Made by a program: the position numbers and the translations under genes. DNA of 45,755 nt, from the NCBI GenBank assembly GCA_046482855.1, contig JAWOEH010000119.1:1-45755 (forward strand), written 5' to 3'. The notes under the pieces are model-generated. The model worked only from the letters and a program-made list of their open reading frames with translations, ran no database searches and was not told the DNA's origin. Position 1 is the stretch's first letter, and every line of letters starts with the position of its first letter. Origin of the DNA: CAYVSF01 sp046482855. Its GTDB lineage: Bacteria > Bacteroidota > Bacteroidia > Bacteroidales > UBA12077. Shown here in pieces: positions 1-6,917 of the stretch.

Positions 1-210
1 CGGTGTTACCAGAGGATAATATTGATGCGACTTCCCCAGTGTCTTATGCCCCACCACCTGTTTTTTCTCTAATATTCGTACTATTGTCGAGACCGTATTG
101 TAGGCGGGTTTAGGCTCGGGAAACCGGGCTAGAATATCATTGACAAACCCCTCACCTATTTGCCATAGATACTCCATAATCTGTTGTTCTGCTTTGGTCA
201 ATTCTTTCAT
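1..210 (-). CDS. BlaI/MecI/CopY-family transcriptional repressor (partial, N-terminus only)
   Basis: The first 70 codons are visible and the gene leaves the window at base 1. The translation starts MKELTKAEQQIMEYLWQ and continues with a winged-helix segment containing PEPKPAYNTVSTIVRILEKK and a following wing (GHKTLGKSHQYYPL). This is the typical N-terminal DNA-binding half of BlaI/MecI repressors, which in Bacteroidota usually sit beside a BlaR1-like membrane metalloprotease; that partner would lie outside the window. The start is the ATG at 208-210. A palindromic AT-rich region directly upstream (222-260) overlaps its likely promoter and is a natural autoregulatory operator. Family assignment is secure; the regulated target is unknown. 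Confidence 0.88.
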   Translation of the reverse strand, partial: MKELTKAEQQIMEYLWQIGEGFVNDILARFPEPKPAYNTVSTIVRILEKKQVVGHKTLGKSHQYYPLVTP

Positions 211-214
211 ACAA

Positions 215-245
215 CAAATATAAACTAAACAAATTAGTTTGTCAA
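215..245 (-). promoter_or_regulatory. Predicted promoter of the BlaI-like gene
   Basis: Read on the minus strand, TTGAC (241-245) is followed, 18 bases later, by TATATTTG (215-222). This fits the Bacteroidota primary-sigma consensus of a TTG/TTTG -33 box and TAnnTTTG -7 box. The -7 box ends only 4 bases before the ATG at 210, so the transcript would be leaderless or nearly so. Confidence 0.6.
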
Positions 246-260
246 CTAGTTTGTTTAGTT
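223..260. promoter_or_regulatory. Candidate BlaI-type operator
   Basis: A perfect 11-base inverted repeat, AACTAAACAAA (223-233) and TTTGTTTAGTT (250-260), encloses an exact direct repeat TAGTTTGT (235-242 and 247-254). The block covers the -33 box and spacer of the repressor promoter. Autorepression through such a dyad is typical of the family; binding here is inferred. Confidence 0.5.
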
Positions 261-282
261 ATTTAGTAAAAAATGACTGTCC

Positions 283-1071
283 CTACTCTGGATGGATACT
301 TCCTTGCAAGTACGTACGGGCACTTCCTTTGATTTCAACAAGATTATGTTCGGGCAAATTTTTGCACCATAAAGCTCCACCACGGGCAGATAATTGCAGT
401 GCCATAAGATCCGACCGTTCGAGCCGATCGGCCCAATAAGGGATCAACATCGTATGTGCCGAGCCGGTAACTGGATCCTCATCCACTCCAATGGCAGGTG
501 CAAAAAAACGGGATACAAAGTCTACATTTTTACCCGGCGCAGTTGCAATTACACCGCGACAATCCCATTTTGACATAGCTTTAAGATCAGGACTCAGCTG
601 TTTAATATCCTCTTCACATTCATATACCAACATCCAGTCCTCGGCTTTATGGACCTCTTTTGGCGCATTTCCCATCACCTGACCCAATTCCGGATGGACT
701 TTTTCAGGAGTGCCTTCGACTCGGGGAAAAAACATAGCCAATAAATCATCAATCTTTTTAACCTCCAATTCATATTTTGAGGAGACAAACTTCAGTGTGC
801 TATTTGTATAGCCCAAATGTGTAAACAGCGTATGGGCGGCAGCCAGAGTGGCATGCCCACATAAATCAACCTCTACCGTAGGGGTAAACCAACGTACATG
901 GAATGCATTGTTGTTTTCAACGAAGAAAACTGTTTCAGAAAGATTGTTCTCAGCAGCTATCTTTTGCATCATTTCAGCGGAAAGCCATTCATCCAAGGGA
1001 CATACACCTGCCGGATTACCTCCAAAAACCTGGCTGGTAAAAGCATCAACCTGATAAAAGGGAATAGTCAT
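283..1071 (-). CDS. PhzF-family isomerase
   Basis: 262 residues from the ATG at 1069-1071, a normal length for the PhzF/YddE family (diaminopimelate-epimerase-like fold, two similar halves). The start was chosen because family members begin just before the strand YQVDAFT; an upstream ATG at 1101 would add ten unsupported residues. Visible family motifs are GGNPAGVC near residues 17-24, the catalytic-type glutamate E46 in NNLSETVFF, DLCGHATLAA, and DEDPVTGSAH in the second half. PhzF itself isomerises a phenazine precursor, but most family members have unknown substrates and no phenazine genes are nearby. It stands alone, with no obvious operon partner. Confidence 0.9.
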   Translation of the reverse strand: MTIPFYQVDAFTSQVFGGNPAGVCPLDEWLSAEMMQKIAAENNLSETVFFVENNNAFHVRWFTPTVEVDLCGHATLAAAHTLFTHLGYTNSTLKFVSSKYELEVKKIDDLLAMFFPRVEGTPEKVHPELGQVMGNAPKEVHKAEDWMLVYECEEDIKQLSPDLKAMSKWDCRGVIATAPGKNVDFVSRFFAPAIGVDEDPVTGSAHTMLIPYWADRLERSDLMALQLSARGGALWCKNLPEHNLVEIKGSARTYLQGSIHPE

Positions 1072-1284
1072 GGTATGATAAGATTTTTCATTAATAAACA
1101 AATACTAGCACAATAAGAAACTGAGAGGACGAAACCAACTGCCCCCTTACAAGACTAATAAAGAGCCACTTATCAATAGCATACACACGCTACTAAAGGT
1201 AACACAAATTAATAAGGATTTAAGAAGAAAGCAAATAGCATTTTCCTGGTTACCATAGATAAAAATACTTGGGCTCTGTCGGCG

Positions 1285-1311
1285 AAACCAAATATTCCGT
1301 ATATTTGGTTT
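1285..1311 (+). promoter_or_regulatory. Predicted promoter -7 box inside an inverted repeat
   Basis: AAACCAAATAT (1285-1295) and ATATTTGGTTT (1301-1311) form a perfect 11-base inverted repeat with a 5-base spacer. The right arm contains TATATTTG (1300-1307), a match to the TAnnTTTG -7 box; the best -33 candidate is a weak TCTG at 1275-1278. The dyad could be an operator for the DUF4190-like gene starting near 1338. Confidence 0.45.
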
Positions 1312-1337
1312 ATTGTTAATTGATAAAACACAAAAAG

Positions 1338-1880
1338 ATGGAACAACCCAAAACCTCCAACCCCGGTCAAGGCCTAGGTATTGCCGGACTCGTTATTGGT
1401 ATTATTACCCTGCTTATTTCTTTTATTCCCTGCTTAGGGGTTTACGCCCTGGTTCCCGGAATCATCGCAATTGTATTAAGTGCTATTGGCTATTCACAGG
1501 CTACAAAAGCACGAGCAGCAAAAGGGCTGGTACTTGCAGCTCTTATCATTTCTATTGTAGGAACTCTTATTGCCGGCTGGCAATTTTATGCTTTAAAAAC
1601 CATTAGCAACCCGGAAAACATCGAAAAATTCTCCAAAAAATTCAGGGAAGCTATTGAGGAAGAACTTTCAGAAGAGGAGATGGCAGAGTTCGAAAAAGCC
1701 ATGGAATCCTTAGAGGAAGAGATGGGGGAAGAGTTCGAAGACCTGACTGACGAAGAAAAACGCGAAAAAGTTCGCAAAAAGGCCCAGGAGGCAATGAAAG
1801 AGTTCTCAAAAGACATGGAAAAGGCAACGGAGGATCTGGAAAAAGAACTCGAAAAGCTTGAAGGTGACACCACAAAGTAA
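1338..1880 (+). CDS. DUF4190-like membrane protein with acidic coiled-coil tail
   Basis: 180 residues from the ATG at 1338; an in-frame ATG at 1320 is possible but lies close to the predicted transcription start. The N-terminal half has two hydrophobic segments (GLGIAGLVIGIITLLIS... and LVLAALIISIVGTLIAG) separated by a small loop with GIIAIVLSAIGY, the arrangement of DUF4190 proteins. The C-terminal half, from about residue 95, is very rich in Glu and Lys (EEELSEEEMAEFEKAMESLE and onward) and should form a long charged helix or coiled coil. Topology suggests a membrane-anchored protein with a soluble tail. Function is unknown. The next gene starts inside its 3' end, so the two are probably translated together. 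Confidence 0.75.
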   Translation: MEQPKTSNPGQGLGIAGLVIGIITLLISFIPCLGVYALVPGIIAIVLSAIGYSQATKARAAKGLVLAALIISIVGTLIAGWQFYALKTISNPENIEKFSKKFREAIEEELSEEEMAEFEKAMESLEEEMGEEFEDLTDEEKREKVRKKAQEAMKEFSKDMEKATEDLEKELEKLEGDTTK

Positions 1881-2277
1881 AAAGAGCTATTTTATTATAA
1901 ATGCACTATTTGCCGGAATATTCGGATTTATATTCGTCTATTCCGGCCTTTTTACATCGGCCGAAGGCGGACACTCTATTCCCTCGGCTTGTGATCTTTT
2001 TAATCTTTCCCCCTGCCCAAGCAAAGGCCTTTCGCGCAGTTTTTCGGCTATTATGCAAGGCGATATACATACGGCCCGCTCCTTAAACCTTATGGGGCCC
2101 CGACTTTTTTTGTTTTTTGTTGCCCAGTTGTTTATGCGTTTCGTCGTGTTGACAATCCTGTTCAGGGCAAAGAAAAATACCGATGCCTTGCTTTGGACTG
2201 ACATCGGTATTTCTATCATGCTTTTTCTCGGCTGCTTCTATCCTTTCTTTGAATTTTCTCTCTCCCTTTATAAATAA
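1858..2277 (+). CDS. DUF2752-like integral membrane protein
   Basis: 139 residues, about four hydrophobic segments. The stretch SPCPSKGLSRSFSAIMQGDI followed by SLNLMG resembles the DUF2752 signature (CPxCGxTR...GDxxxAxxxNP), with the second Cys and the Thr replaced. The start is a TTG at 1858 or a GTG at 1864; both lie inside the 3' end of the previous gene (stop at 1878-1880), so translation is probably coupled. Its 3' end overlaps the convergent MBL-fold gene by ten bases (2268-2277). Function unknown; DUF2752 proteins are small membrane proteins with no established activity. Confidence 0.7.
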   Translation: MKVTPQSKKSYFIINALFAGIFGFIFVYSGLFTSAEGGHSIPSACDLFNLSPCPSKGLSRSFSAIMQGDIHTARSLNLMGPRLFLFFVAQLFMRFVVLTILFRAKKNTDALLWTDIGISIMLFLGCFYPFFEFSLSLYK

Positions 2278-3116
2278 AGATTCTTCAACGAAAACGACTC
2301 CTTCACCTTGGGCCCCTTCTCAGTGTCCATTAATGTTACACACTCATTATACAAGTCGTGCTGAAACATTAATACATAATCATTGGCAAGGGCTTCCTTC
2401 AGAAACTTCCCTTTTTCCTTGATTGTTTGCAGGGGATCAATGTCATAAGCCATGTTCCAAACAAGTGGCAAATGAGCGGTTGAAGGGATTAAATCGGCAG
2501 TAAAAACCAGTTTTTTTCCGTTATTGGTCTCCACGAAAGGAATCAATTGTCCTCGAGTATGTCCATTGAATAAACGCAACTCCACCCCTTCGCACAATTC
2601 CTGACCTTCTTCTAATAAGCGTAACTGCCCGCTTGCCTCAATGGGTTTCAGGTTCTCCGGTAAAAAGGCTGCCACCTCCTGCGGATTAGGATGCATAGCC
2701 GACTCCCACTGAGGTTTGCTTATCCAATAATGGGCATTGGGAAACACCATTTCAAAGGATTCACCGTTGTTTCCATAGCGCACCCCGCCTCCACAATGAT
2801 CTGCATGTAAATGGGTATGCACCATGTCCGTAATATCCTCCGGCGCATAACCGACTTTGGCTAATCCGTCAATTAATCCGTCGCCATCGTGAAGATGCAC
2901 ATGTTTTAAAAATTTCTCATCTTGCTTATCCCCATAACCATTATCAAAAAGGACAACACGTTCACCGGTATCCACCAAAAGCGAACGAAGCGTCCAGGTA
3001 CACAAATTTTTCTCGTCGGCCGGGTATTTTCGCTCCCACATAGTTTTGGGAACGACTCCAAACATGGCACCACCATCAATCTTAAAGTGAACAATATCAA
3101 TTGCATATAATTTCAT
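2268..3116 (-). CDS. MBL-fold metallo-hydrolase
   Basis: 282 residues from the ATG at 3114-3116. The zinc motif is THLHADHCGG, giving H102, H104, D106 and H107, and later LFNGHTRGQ and FTADLIPS supply the expected His and Asp ligands. The N-terminus MKLYAIDIVHFKIDGGAMFGV is the form I expect for cytoplasmic members of this lactonase/AttM-like branch. An upstream in-frame ATG (3204-3206) would add 30 residues with no domain character, although it sits at a typical distance from the predicted -7 box, so the longer form cannot be excluded. The substrate cannot be read from the sequence. It is divergent from mpl and convergent with the DUF2752-like gene. Confidence 0.87.
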   Translation of the reverse strand: MKLYAIDIVHFKIDGGAMFGVVPKTMWERKYPADEKNLCTWTLRSLLVDTGERVVLFDNGYGDKQDEKFLKHVHLHDGDGLIDGLAKVGYAPEDITDMVHTHLHADHCGGGVRYGNNGESFEMVFPNAHYWISKPQWESAMHPNPQEVAAFLPENLKPIEASGQLRLLEEGQELCEGVELRLFNGHTRGQLIPFVETNNGKKLVFTADLIPSTAHLPLVWNMAYDIDPLQTIKEKGKFLKEALANDYVLMFQHDLYNECVTLMDTEKGPKVKESFSLKNLYL

Positions 3117-3214
3117 ACAGGCTTTTTTTTTAAGATCTTTACTCCCACAGTTACCTTGATACACTTCTCCACGAAGGTTGGCAAACAGATACAGCTCCTG
3201 TGGCAATTAATTAA

Positions 3215-3232
3215 TTATCTTTACAAAGATAA
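3215..3232. promoter_or_regulatory. Palindromic divergent promoter core between the MBL-fold gene and mpl
   Basis: TTATCTTT (3215-3222) and AAAGATAA (3225-3232) form an 8-base palindrome with a 2-base centre. On the minus strand it contains TATCTTTG (3224-3231), a perfect TAnnTTTG -7 box for the MBL-fold gene. On the plus strand it contains TATCTTTA (3216-3223), a one-mismatch -7 box for mpl. No clear -33 box is seen for either. Confidence 0.45.
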
Positions 3233-3258
3233 CACTATAACAAAAACAGACCTTTAAT

Positions 3259-4620
3259 ATGAATGTTCATTTTATTGCTATAGGGGGTGCGGCAATGCAC
3301 AATTTGGCGCTGGCACTTCATCAGCAGGGACATAAAATAAGCGGCTCGGACGATCAGGTTTTTGAACCCTCAAAAAGTCGACTGGCAAACGAAGGGCTTC
3401 TGCCAAAAAAGGAAGGCTGGTTTCCTGAAAAAATTACCTTAGCTATTGACACCGTTATACTGGGTATGCATGCGAAACCCGATAACCCGGAACTAAAAAA
3501 GGCCATGGAGCTGAATATTCCAACTTATAGCTTTCCTGAATTTCTTTACCAACAAACAAAAAACAAGAAACGCGTGGTTATTGGCGGGAGCCATGGAAAA
3601 ACAACCATTACTTCCATGATTATGCATGTAATGAGGGCGCAAAACATTGCATTCGACTATATGGTTGGGGCTCAGCTTGAGGGCTTTAAAACCATGGTTG
3701 GCTTTTCGGACCATAGCCAAATAGCCTTGTTTGAGGGCGATGAATACCTCTCCTCGCCCCTGGACAAGCAATCTAAGTTTCTCCACTACCACGCCGATAT
3801 TGCCGTAATTAACGGAATTGCCTGGGATCATATAAATGTTTTCCCTACGTTTGAGAGCTACCTGGACACCTTTGCCAAATTTATTGCACAACTGCCTGCC
3901 AAAGGAAAATTATTCTATTACCAGCACGATGTGCACCTAAAAAACCTGCTAAGCAAAGTCCCAACAAAGGTTACCACTACCCCTTATACACGGGTAAACT
4001 ATTCGGCAGCTGAAGAGGGCTATCAGGTACACTCCGAAAACAAAACCTACAACGTGTCCCTTTTTGGGCAACACAATATGCAGAACATGGAAGCAGCGCA
4101 CAACGTGTGTAGTGAATTGGGGATCGCTTCGGACGACTTCTTTACAGCCATGCAATCCTTTCGCGGAGCAGCCCGACGGTTGGAGACGGTTGACACAAAA
4201 GCTCCAATTAAGATTTTTCGCGACTTTGCCCATGCTCCGTCCAAAGTTAAGGCCACCGTTGAGGCCGTGCGAGAGATGTACCCTTCCAAACAAATCATGG
4301 CTATCCTGGAGCTACACACCTACAGCAGCTTAACCAAGCGCTTTCTGAAAGATTACCAACACACCCTCAGCGATGCTGAGCAGGCTTTGGTCTACTTCAA
4401 CCCGCATACCTTAAAGATCAAGCAACTGCCACCTATCAGTAGTCAGGAGATAAAGGAGGCTTTTGGTCGTGACGACATACTAGTTTATAATGATTCTAAA
4501 GATCTTGCAAGCAGGCTAATTGCGGCGCAGAAAAACCCTCCGGATGTGGTGTTATTAATGAGTAGCGGAAATTTCGATAACCTGAATATCCCCTTGCTAC
4601 TCGAACAAAGAGCGGATTGA
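3259..4620 (+). CDS. mpl: Mpl-type Mur ligase (UDP-MurNAc:L-Ala-gamma-D-Glu-meso-DAP ligase)
   Basis: 453 residues, the usual length for Mpl. It re-attaches the recycled tripeptide to UDP-MurNAc in the cytoplasm, salvaging peptidoglycan. The N-terminal domain starts MNVHFIAIGGAAMHNLALAL and continues with a GSDD motif; the ATP-binding loop is GGSHGKTT (around residues 109-116); a central-domain NGIAWDHINVF and a C-terminal-domain FRDFAHAPSKVKATVEA are as expected. The N-terminal wording and absence of the longer MurC C-terminus favour Mpl over MurC. A meso-DAP type wall agrees with dapD at the other end of the window. It stands alone, divergent from the MBL-fold gene. Confidence 0.9.
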   Translation: MNVHFIAIGGAAMHNLALALHQQGHKISGSDDQVFEPSKSRLANEGLLPKKEGWFPEKITLAIDTVILGMHAKPDNPELKKAMELNIPTYSFPEFLYQQTKNKKRVVIGGSHGKTTITSMIMHVMRAQNIAFDYMVGAQLEGFKTMVGFSDHSQIALFEGDEYLSSPLDKQSKFLHYHADIAVINGIAWDHINVFPTFESYLDTFAKFIAQLPAKGKLFYYQHDVHLKNLLSKVPTKVTTTPYTRVNYSAAEEGYQVHSENKTYNVSLFGQHNMQNMEAAHNVCSELGIASDDFFTAMQSFRGAARRLETVDTKAPIKIFRDFAHAPSKVKATVEAVREMYPSKQIMAILELHTYSSLTKRFLKDYQHTLSDAEQALVYFNPHTLKIKQLPPISSQEIKEAFGRDDILVYNDSKDLASRLIAAQKNPPDVVLLMSSGNFDNLNIPLLLEQRAD

Positions 4621-4698
4621 TTTGTTAATTTTATTTGGAAAGTCTCACTTTTTTTATTATTAAGGGGACGTAATTATTTTTTAACTAAATAAACATCT

Positions 4699-5148
4699 AT
4701 GCTTGAGATTAAAGAAATCAGAAAACCTGAAGATTTTAAAAGCAACAATTTAACCGAAGAGGAATTTATTGACTTTATGTTCACTCACCTGGACCGTTTT
4801 GGCGATCCAAAAGATCAAATCAAGATGTCCATTGACTATGCTTTCTCGCTAAATGCCGGCAAAGGAGGCTTCCTGCTTGCTGCCTTCGACGAGGGAAAGA
4901 TGGTTGGTGGCCTGATTATGAACAAAACAGGTATGAGTGGCTATATCCCCGACAACATTTTGGTTTATGTGGCCGTTGATGCGTCGCAACGTGGCAAAGG
5001 TATCGGGCGTCAGATTATCGAAAAGTCATTTGCCATTGCCGATGGCGATGTTAAATTACACGTGGAGTATGACAATCCGGCCAAGCGTCTGTATGAGCGC
5101 GTAGGCATGACAACCAAGTATGCCGAAATGCGTTACACCAAGAAATAA
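4699..5148 (+). CDS. GNAT-family N-acetyltransferase
   Basis: 149 residues. The acetyl-CoA binding motif A appears as VAVDASQRGKGIGRQIIEKS (around residues 95-114), preceded by the strand ILVYVAVD and followed by a typical DNPAKRLYERVGM helix, all standard for GNAT acetyltransferases. The N-terminal half (EIKEIRKPEDFKSNNLTEEE) is helical and charged. The acceptor is unknown. The gene is followed by a strong intrinsic terminator, so it forms its own transcription unit or ends one that includes mpl (78-base gap). Confidence 0.88.
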   Translation: MLEIKEIRKPEDFKSNNLTEEEFIDFMFTHLDRFGDPKDQIKMSIDYAFSLNAGKGGFLLAAFDEGKMVGGLIMNKTGMSGYIPDNILVYVAVDASQRGKGIGRQIIEKSFAIADGDVKLHVEYDNPAKRLYERVGMTTKYAEMRYTKK

Positions 5149-5161
5149 GTCCTTTAGGACA

Positions 5162-5196
5162 GCCCCGGGTGAAAGACTACGCACCCGGGCTTTTTA
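5162..5196 (+). terminator. Rho-independent terminator after the GNAT gene
   Basis: CCCGGGTG (5164-5171) pairs with CACCCGGG (5182-5189) around a ten-base loop, followed by CTTTTTATT. The stem lies 14 bases after the GNAT stop codon. Confidence 0.85.
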
Positions 5197-5214
5197 TTAA
5201 CCAATAAATACACT

Positions 5215-6312
5215 ATGGCTGAGTTAGTTGTAAAGACAGAAAACATCATCAACAACATACGTAAAATTGACAATTATCTTAAAAAACAGAATGTTCAGTG
5301 GAGTTTGGTGAGCAAGGTACTTTCAGGCGATAAAGAATTCTTAAAAAAAATTCTTATCGACGATGTAGTGGAACGACTCCATTCAGTAGGTGACTCCAGA
5401 ATTTCAAGTCTTCGGAACATTAAGGAGGTAAACCCCAACCTACAAACCATCTATATTAAACCCCCCGCAAAAAAATATGCCGACAGCATTGTGCAGTATG
5501 CCGATGTATCGGTAAACACCACAGAGGAGACCATTCAGGCACTAAACCGCGCCGCAAAAAAGCAGAATAAAATTCATAAGGTTATTATTTTTATCGAGCT
5601 TGGCGAATTACGCGAAGGCGTATTGCGCGACAACATTGTTTCATTCTATAAGAAAGTATTTAACCTTTCCAATATTGAAGTAATTGGCATTGGGACCAAC
5701 CTGGGCTGCCTTTACGGCATTGAGCCTACTTATGACAAATTGCTCCAGTTAACACTCTTTAAAGAGCTCCTGGAAGAGCATTTTAACAGGAAGGTGCCGC
5801 TAATTTCAGGAGGTAGTTCCATTACACTCCCTCTCATTAGCAAAAATCTGGTGCCGTCGGCCATTAATCACTTCCGCATTGGCGAAGCTGCATTTTTTGG
5901 TACCAGCCCATTGTACAATAAACGATTCCACAACCTCTCTACCGATACTTTTAACTTTAACGGCTACATCCTGGAGATGGAGGAAAAACGAAACAAACCC
6001 GATGGGAAAATTAGCGATGCCGGCATTGGACACATTTCAGATTTCTATGATGATCAGGAGGAATATAAAAGCTACCGAGCGATATTGGATTTTGGCCTTT
6101 TAGATGTGGATGTGAATGATATTTCACCTAAAGACAAAAATGTGAAATACATCGGTACCACATCAGATATGACCATATACGATGTTGGTCAGAACATTAA
6201 TAAGAGCCTGAAAACAAAATACCAAGTCGGCAATCAAATGCAATTCAATCCCAATTATATGGCGGTTGCCCGCTTGATGAACACAAAATTCATTGATGTC
6301 TATATCAAATAG
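5215..6312 (+). CDS. PLP-dependent alanine/ornithine-racemase-like enzyme
   Basis: 365 residues with an alanine racemase N-terminal type TIM barrel. The likely Schiff-base lysine is K34 in SLVSKVLSGDKEF. Further family features are LHSVGDSRISSLRNI, IFIELGELREGVL, the long VIGIGTNLGCLYG loop, the Ser-rich phosphate-binding SGGSSITLPL, and NHFRIGEAAFFG. These match the alanine/ornithine racemase (Orr/YhfX-like) group better than the Alr group, whose C-terminal domain and catalytic Tyr context are missing. The probable reaction is racemisation of a small or basic amino acid in the cytoplasm. The nearby mpl hints at a D-amino acid for the wall, but this is inference. No signal peptide is seen. 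Confidence 0.8.
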   Translation: MAELVVKTENIINNIRKIDNYLKKQNVQWSLVSKVLSGDKEFLKKILIDDVVERLHSVGDSRISSLRNIKEVNPNLQTIYIKPPAKKYADSIVQYADVSVNTTEETIQALNRAAKKQNKIHKVIIFIELGELREGVLRDNIVSFYKKVFNLSNIEVIGIGTNLGCLYGIEPTYDKLLQLTLFKELLEEHFNRKVPLISGGSSITLPLISKNLVPSAINHFRIGEAAFFGTSPLYNKRFHNLSTDTFNFNGYILEMEEKRNKPDGKISDAGIGHISDFYDDQEEYKSYRAILDFGLLDVDVNDISPKDKNVKYIGTTSDMTIYDVGQNINKSLKTKYQVGNQMQFNPNYMAVARLMNTKFIDVYIK

Positions 6313-6315
6313 GCA

Positions 6316-6357
6316 TTTTTTTTCGGAGGAAGATCGAGTGTTCTTCCTCCGAAAAAA
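6316..6357. terminator. Long A/T-flanked hairpin after the racemase-like gene
   Basis: TTTTTTCGGAGGAAGA (6318-6333) pairs perfectly with TCTTCCTCCGAAAAAA (6342-6357) around an 8-base loop. The T and A tracts are inside the stem rather than after it, so it works equally on both strands. It begins a few bases after the stop and is most likely a terminator. Confidence 0.6.
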
Positions 6358-6434
6358 CCCAAGAAAAGTAGCAGCTGATTTTCAGCACACTAAATATTCA
6401 GGGGTGTTTTTTTGCGAATTTTTTTTATAAATTA

Positions 6435-6465
6435 TTTGCAGAGTTGAAAATTTCACCTACTTTTG
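6435..6465 (+). promoter_or_regulatory. Promoter of the tRNA-Glu / rpsT unit
   Basis: TTTG (6435-6438), a 19-base spacer, and TACTTTTG (6458-6465) form a perfect match to the Bacteroidota -33/-7 consensus. The transcript would start near 6470, about 36 bases before the mature tRNA. Confidence 0.8.
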
Positions 6466-6505
6466 CATCGCCTTCTTAAGAAAACAGGGGCACAACAAAG
6501 AAAAC

Positions 6506-6577
6506 GGTCCGTTCGTCTAGTGGTTAGGACGCCAGGTTTTCATCCTGGTAACAGGGGTTCGATTCCCCTACGGACTG
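6506..6577 (+). tRNA. tRNA-Glu (anticodon TTC)
   Basis: A complete 72-base cloverleaf. The acceptor stem GGTCCGT (6506-6512) pairs with ACGGACT (6570-6576) with one G-U pair and discriminator G6577. The anticodon stem CCAGG/CCTGG encloses the loop TTTTCAT with anticodon TTC, reading GAA/GAG. The T arm AGGGGTTCGATTCCCCT is canonical. The 3' CCA is not encoded. It lies 35 bases before rpsT with no terminator between them. Confidence 0.97.
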
Positions 6578-6612
6578 CAACTTTTATTTTAACGAAGATA
6601 TAATAGAGCAAT

Positions 6613-6864
6613 ATGGCAAATCATAAGTCAGCATTAAAAAGAATCAGGAGAGCTGAGAAGGTGCGATTGCATAATCGTTATTATGCAAAAACAACGCGCA
6701 ACTTTGTGAGAAAACTTCGTGAAACAACGGATAAAAGCGAAGCTGTTGAGCTTTTGCCAAAAGTAAGCGGCATGCTTGACAAATTAGCCAAGCGCAACAT
6801 CATTCACAAGAAAAAAGCTTCCAACCTGAAGTCGAGCTTAACGAAGTACGTGAACAGTTTGTAA
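6613..6864 (+). CDS. rpsT: 30S ribosomal protein S20
   Basis: 83 residues, strongly basic, with the S20 N-terminus MANHKSALKRIRRAEKVRLHNR and the typical NIIHKKKASNLKSSLTKYV C-terminal helix. It binds 16S rRNA during assembly of the small subunit. No gene-specific promoter or Shine-Dalgarno sequence is evident; transcription probably comes from the tRNA-Glu promoter, so the mature 5' end of the mRNA would be made by tRNA 3' processing. A strong terminator follows its stop codon. Confidence 0.97.
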   Translation: MANHKSALKRIRRAEKVRLHNRYYAKTTRNFVRKLRETTDKSEAVELLPKVSGMLDKLAKRNIIHKKKASNLKSSLTKYVNSL

Positions 6865-6887
6865 TTTACTGAAATTATATATACTTT

Positions 6888-6915
6888 AAGCCTTCCTTTT
6901 CAGGAAGGCTTTTTT
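6888..6915 (+). terminator. Rho-independent terminator after rpsT
   Basis: AAGCCTTCCT (6888-6897) pairs with AGGAAGGCTT (6902-6911), followed by a T tract to 6915. Its T tract ends 2 bases before the ATG of the next gene at 6918. Confidence 0.85.
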
Positions 6916-6917
6916 GC

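Noticed and set aside
1586..1873. Minus-strand open frame rich in Ser and Phe opposite the DUF4190-like gene
   Set aside because: It is the mirror of a Glu/Lys-rich coiled coil (GAA/GAG read backwards gives TTC/CTC); no start signals and no domain.
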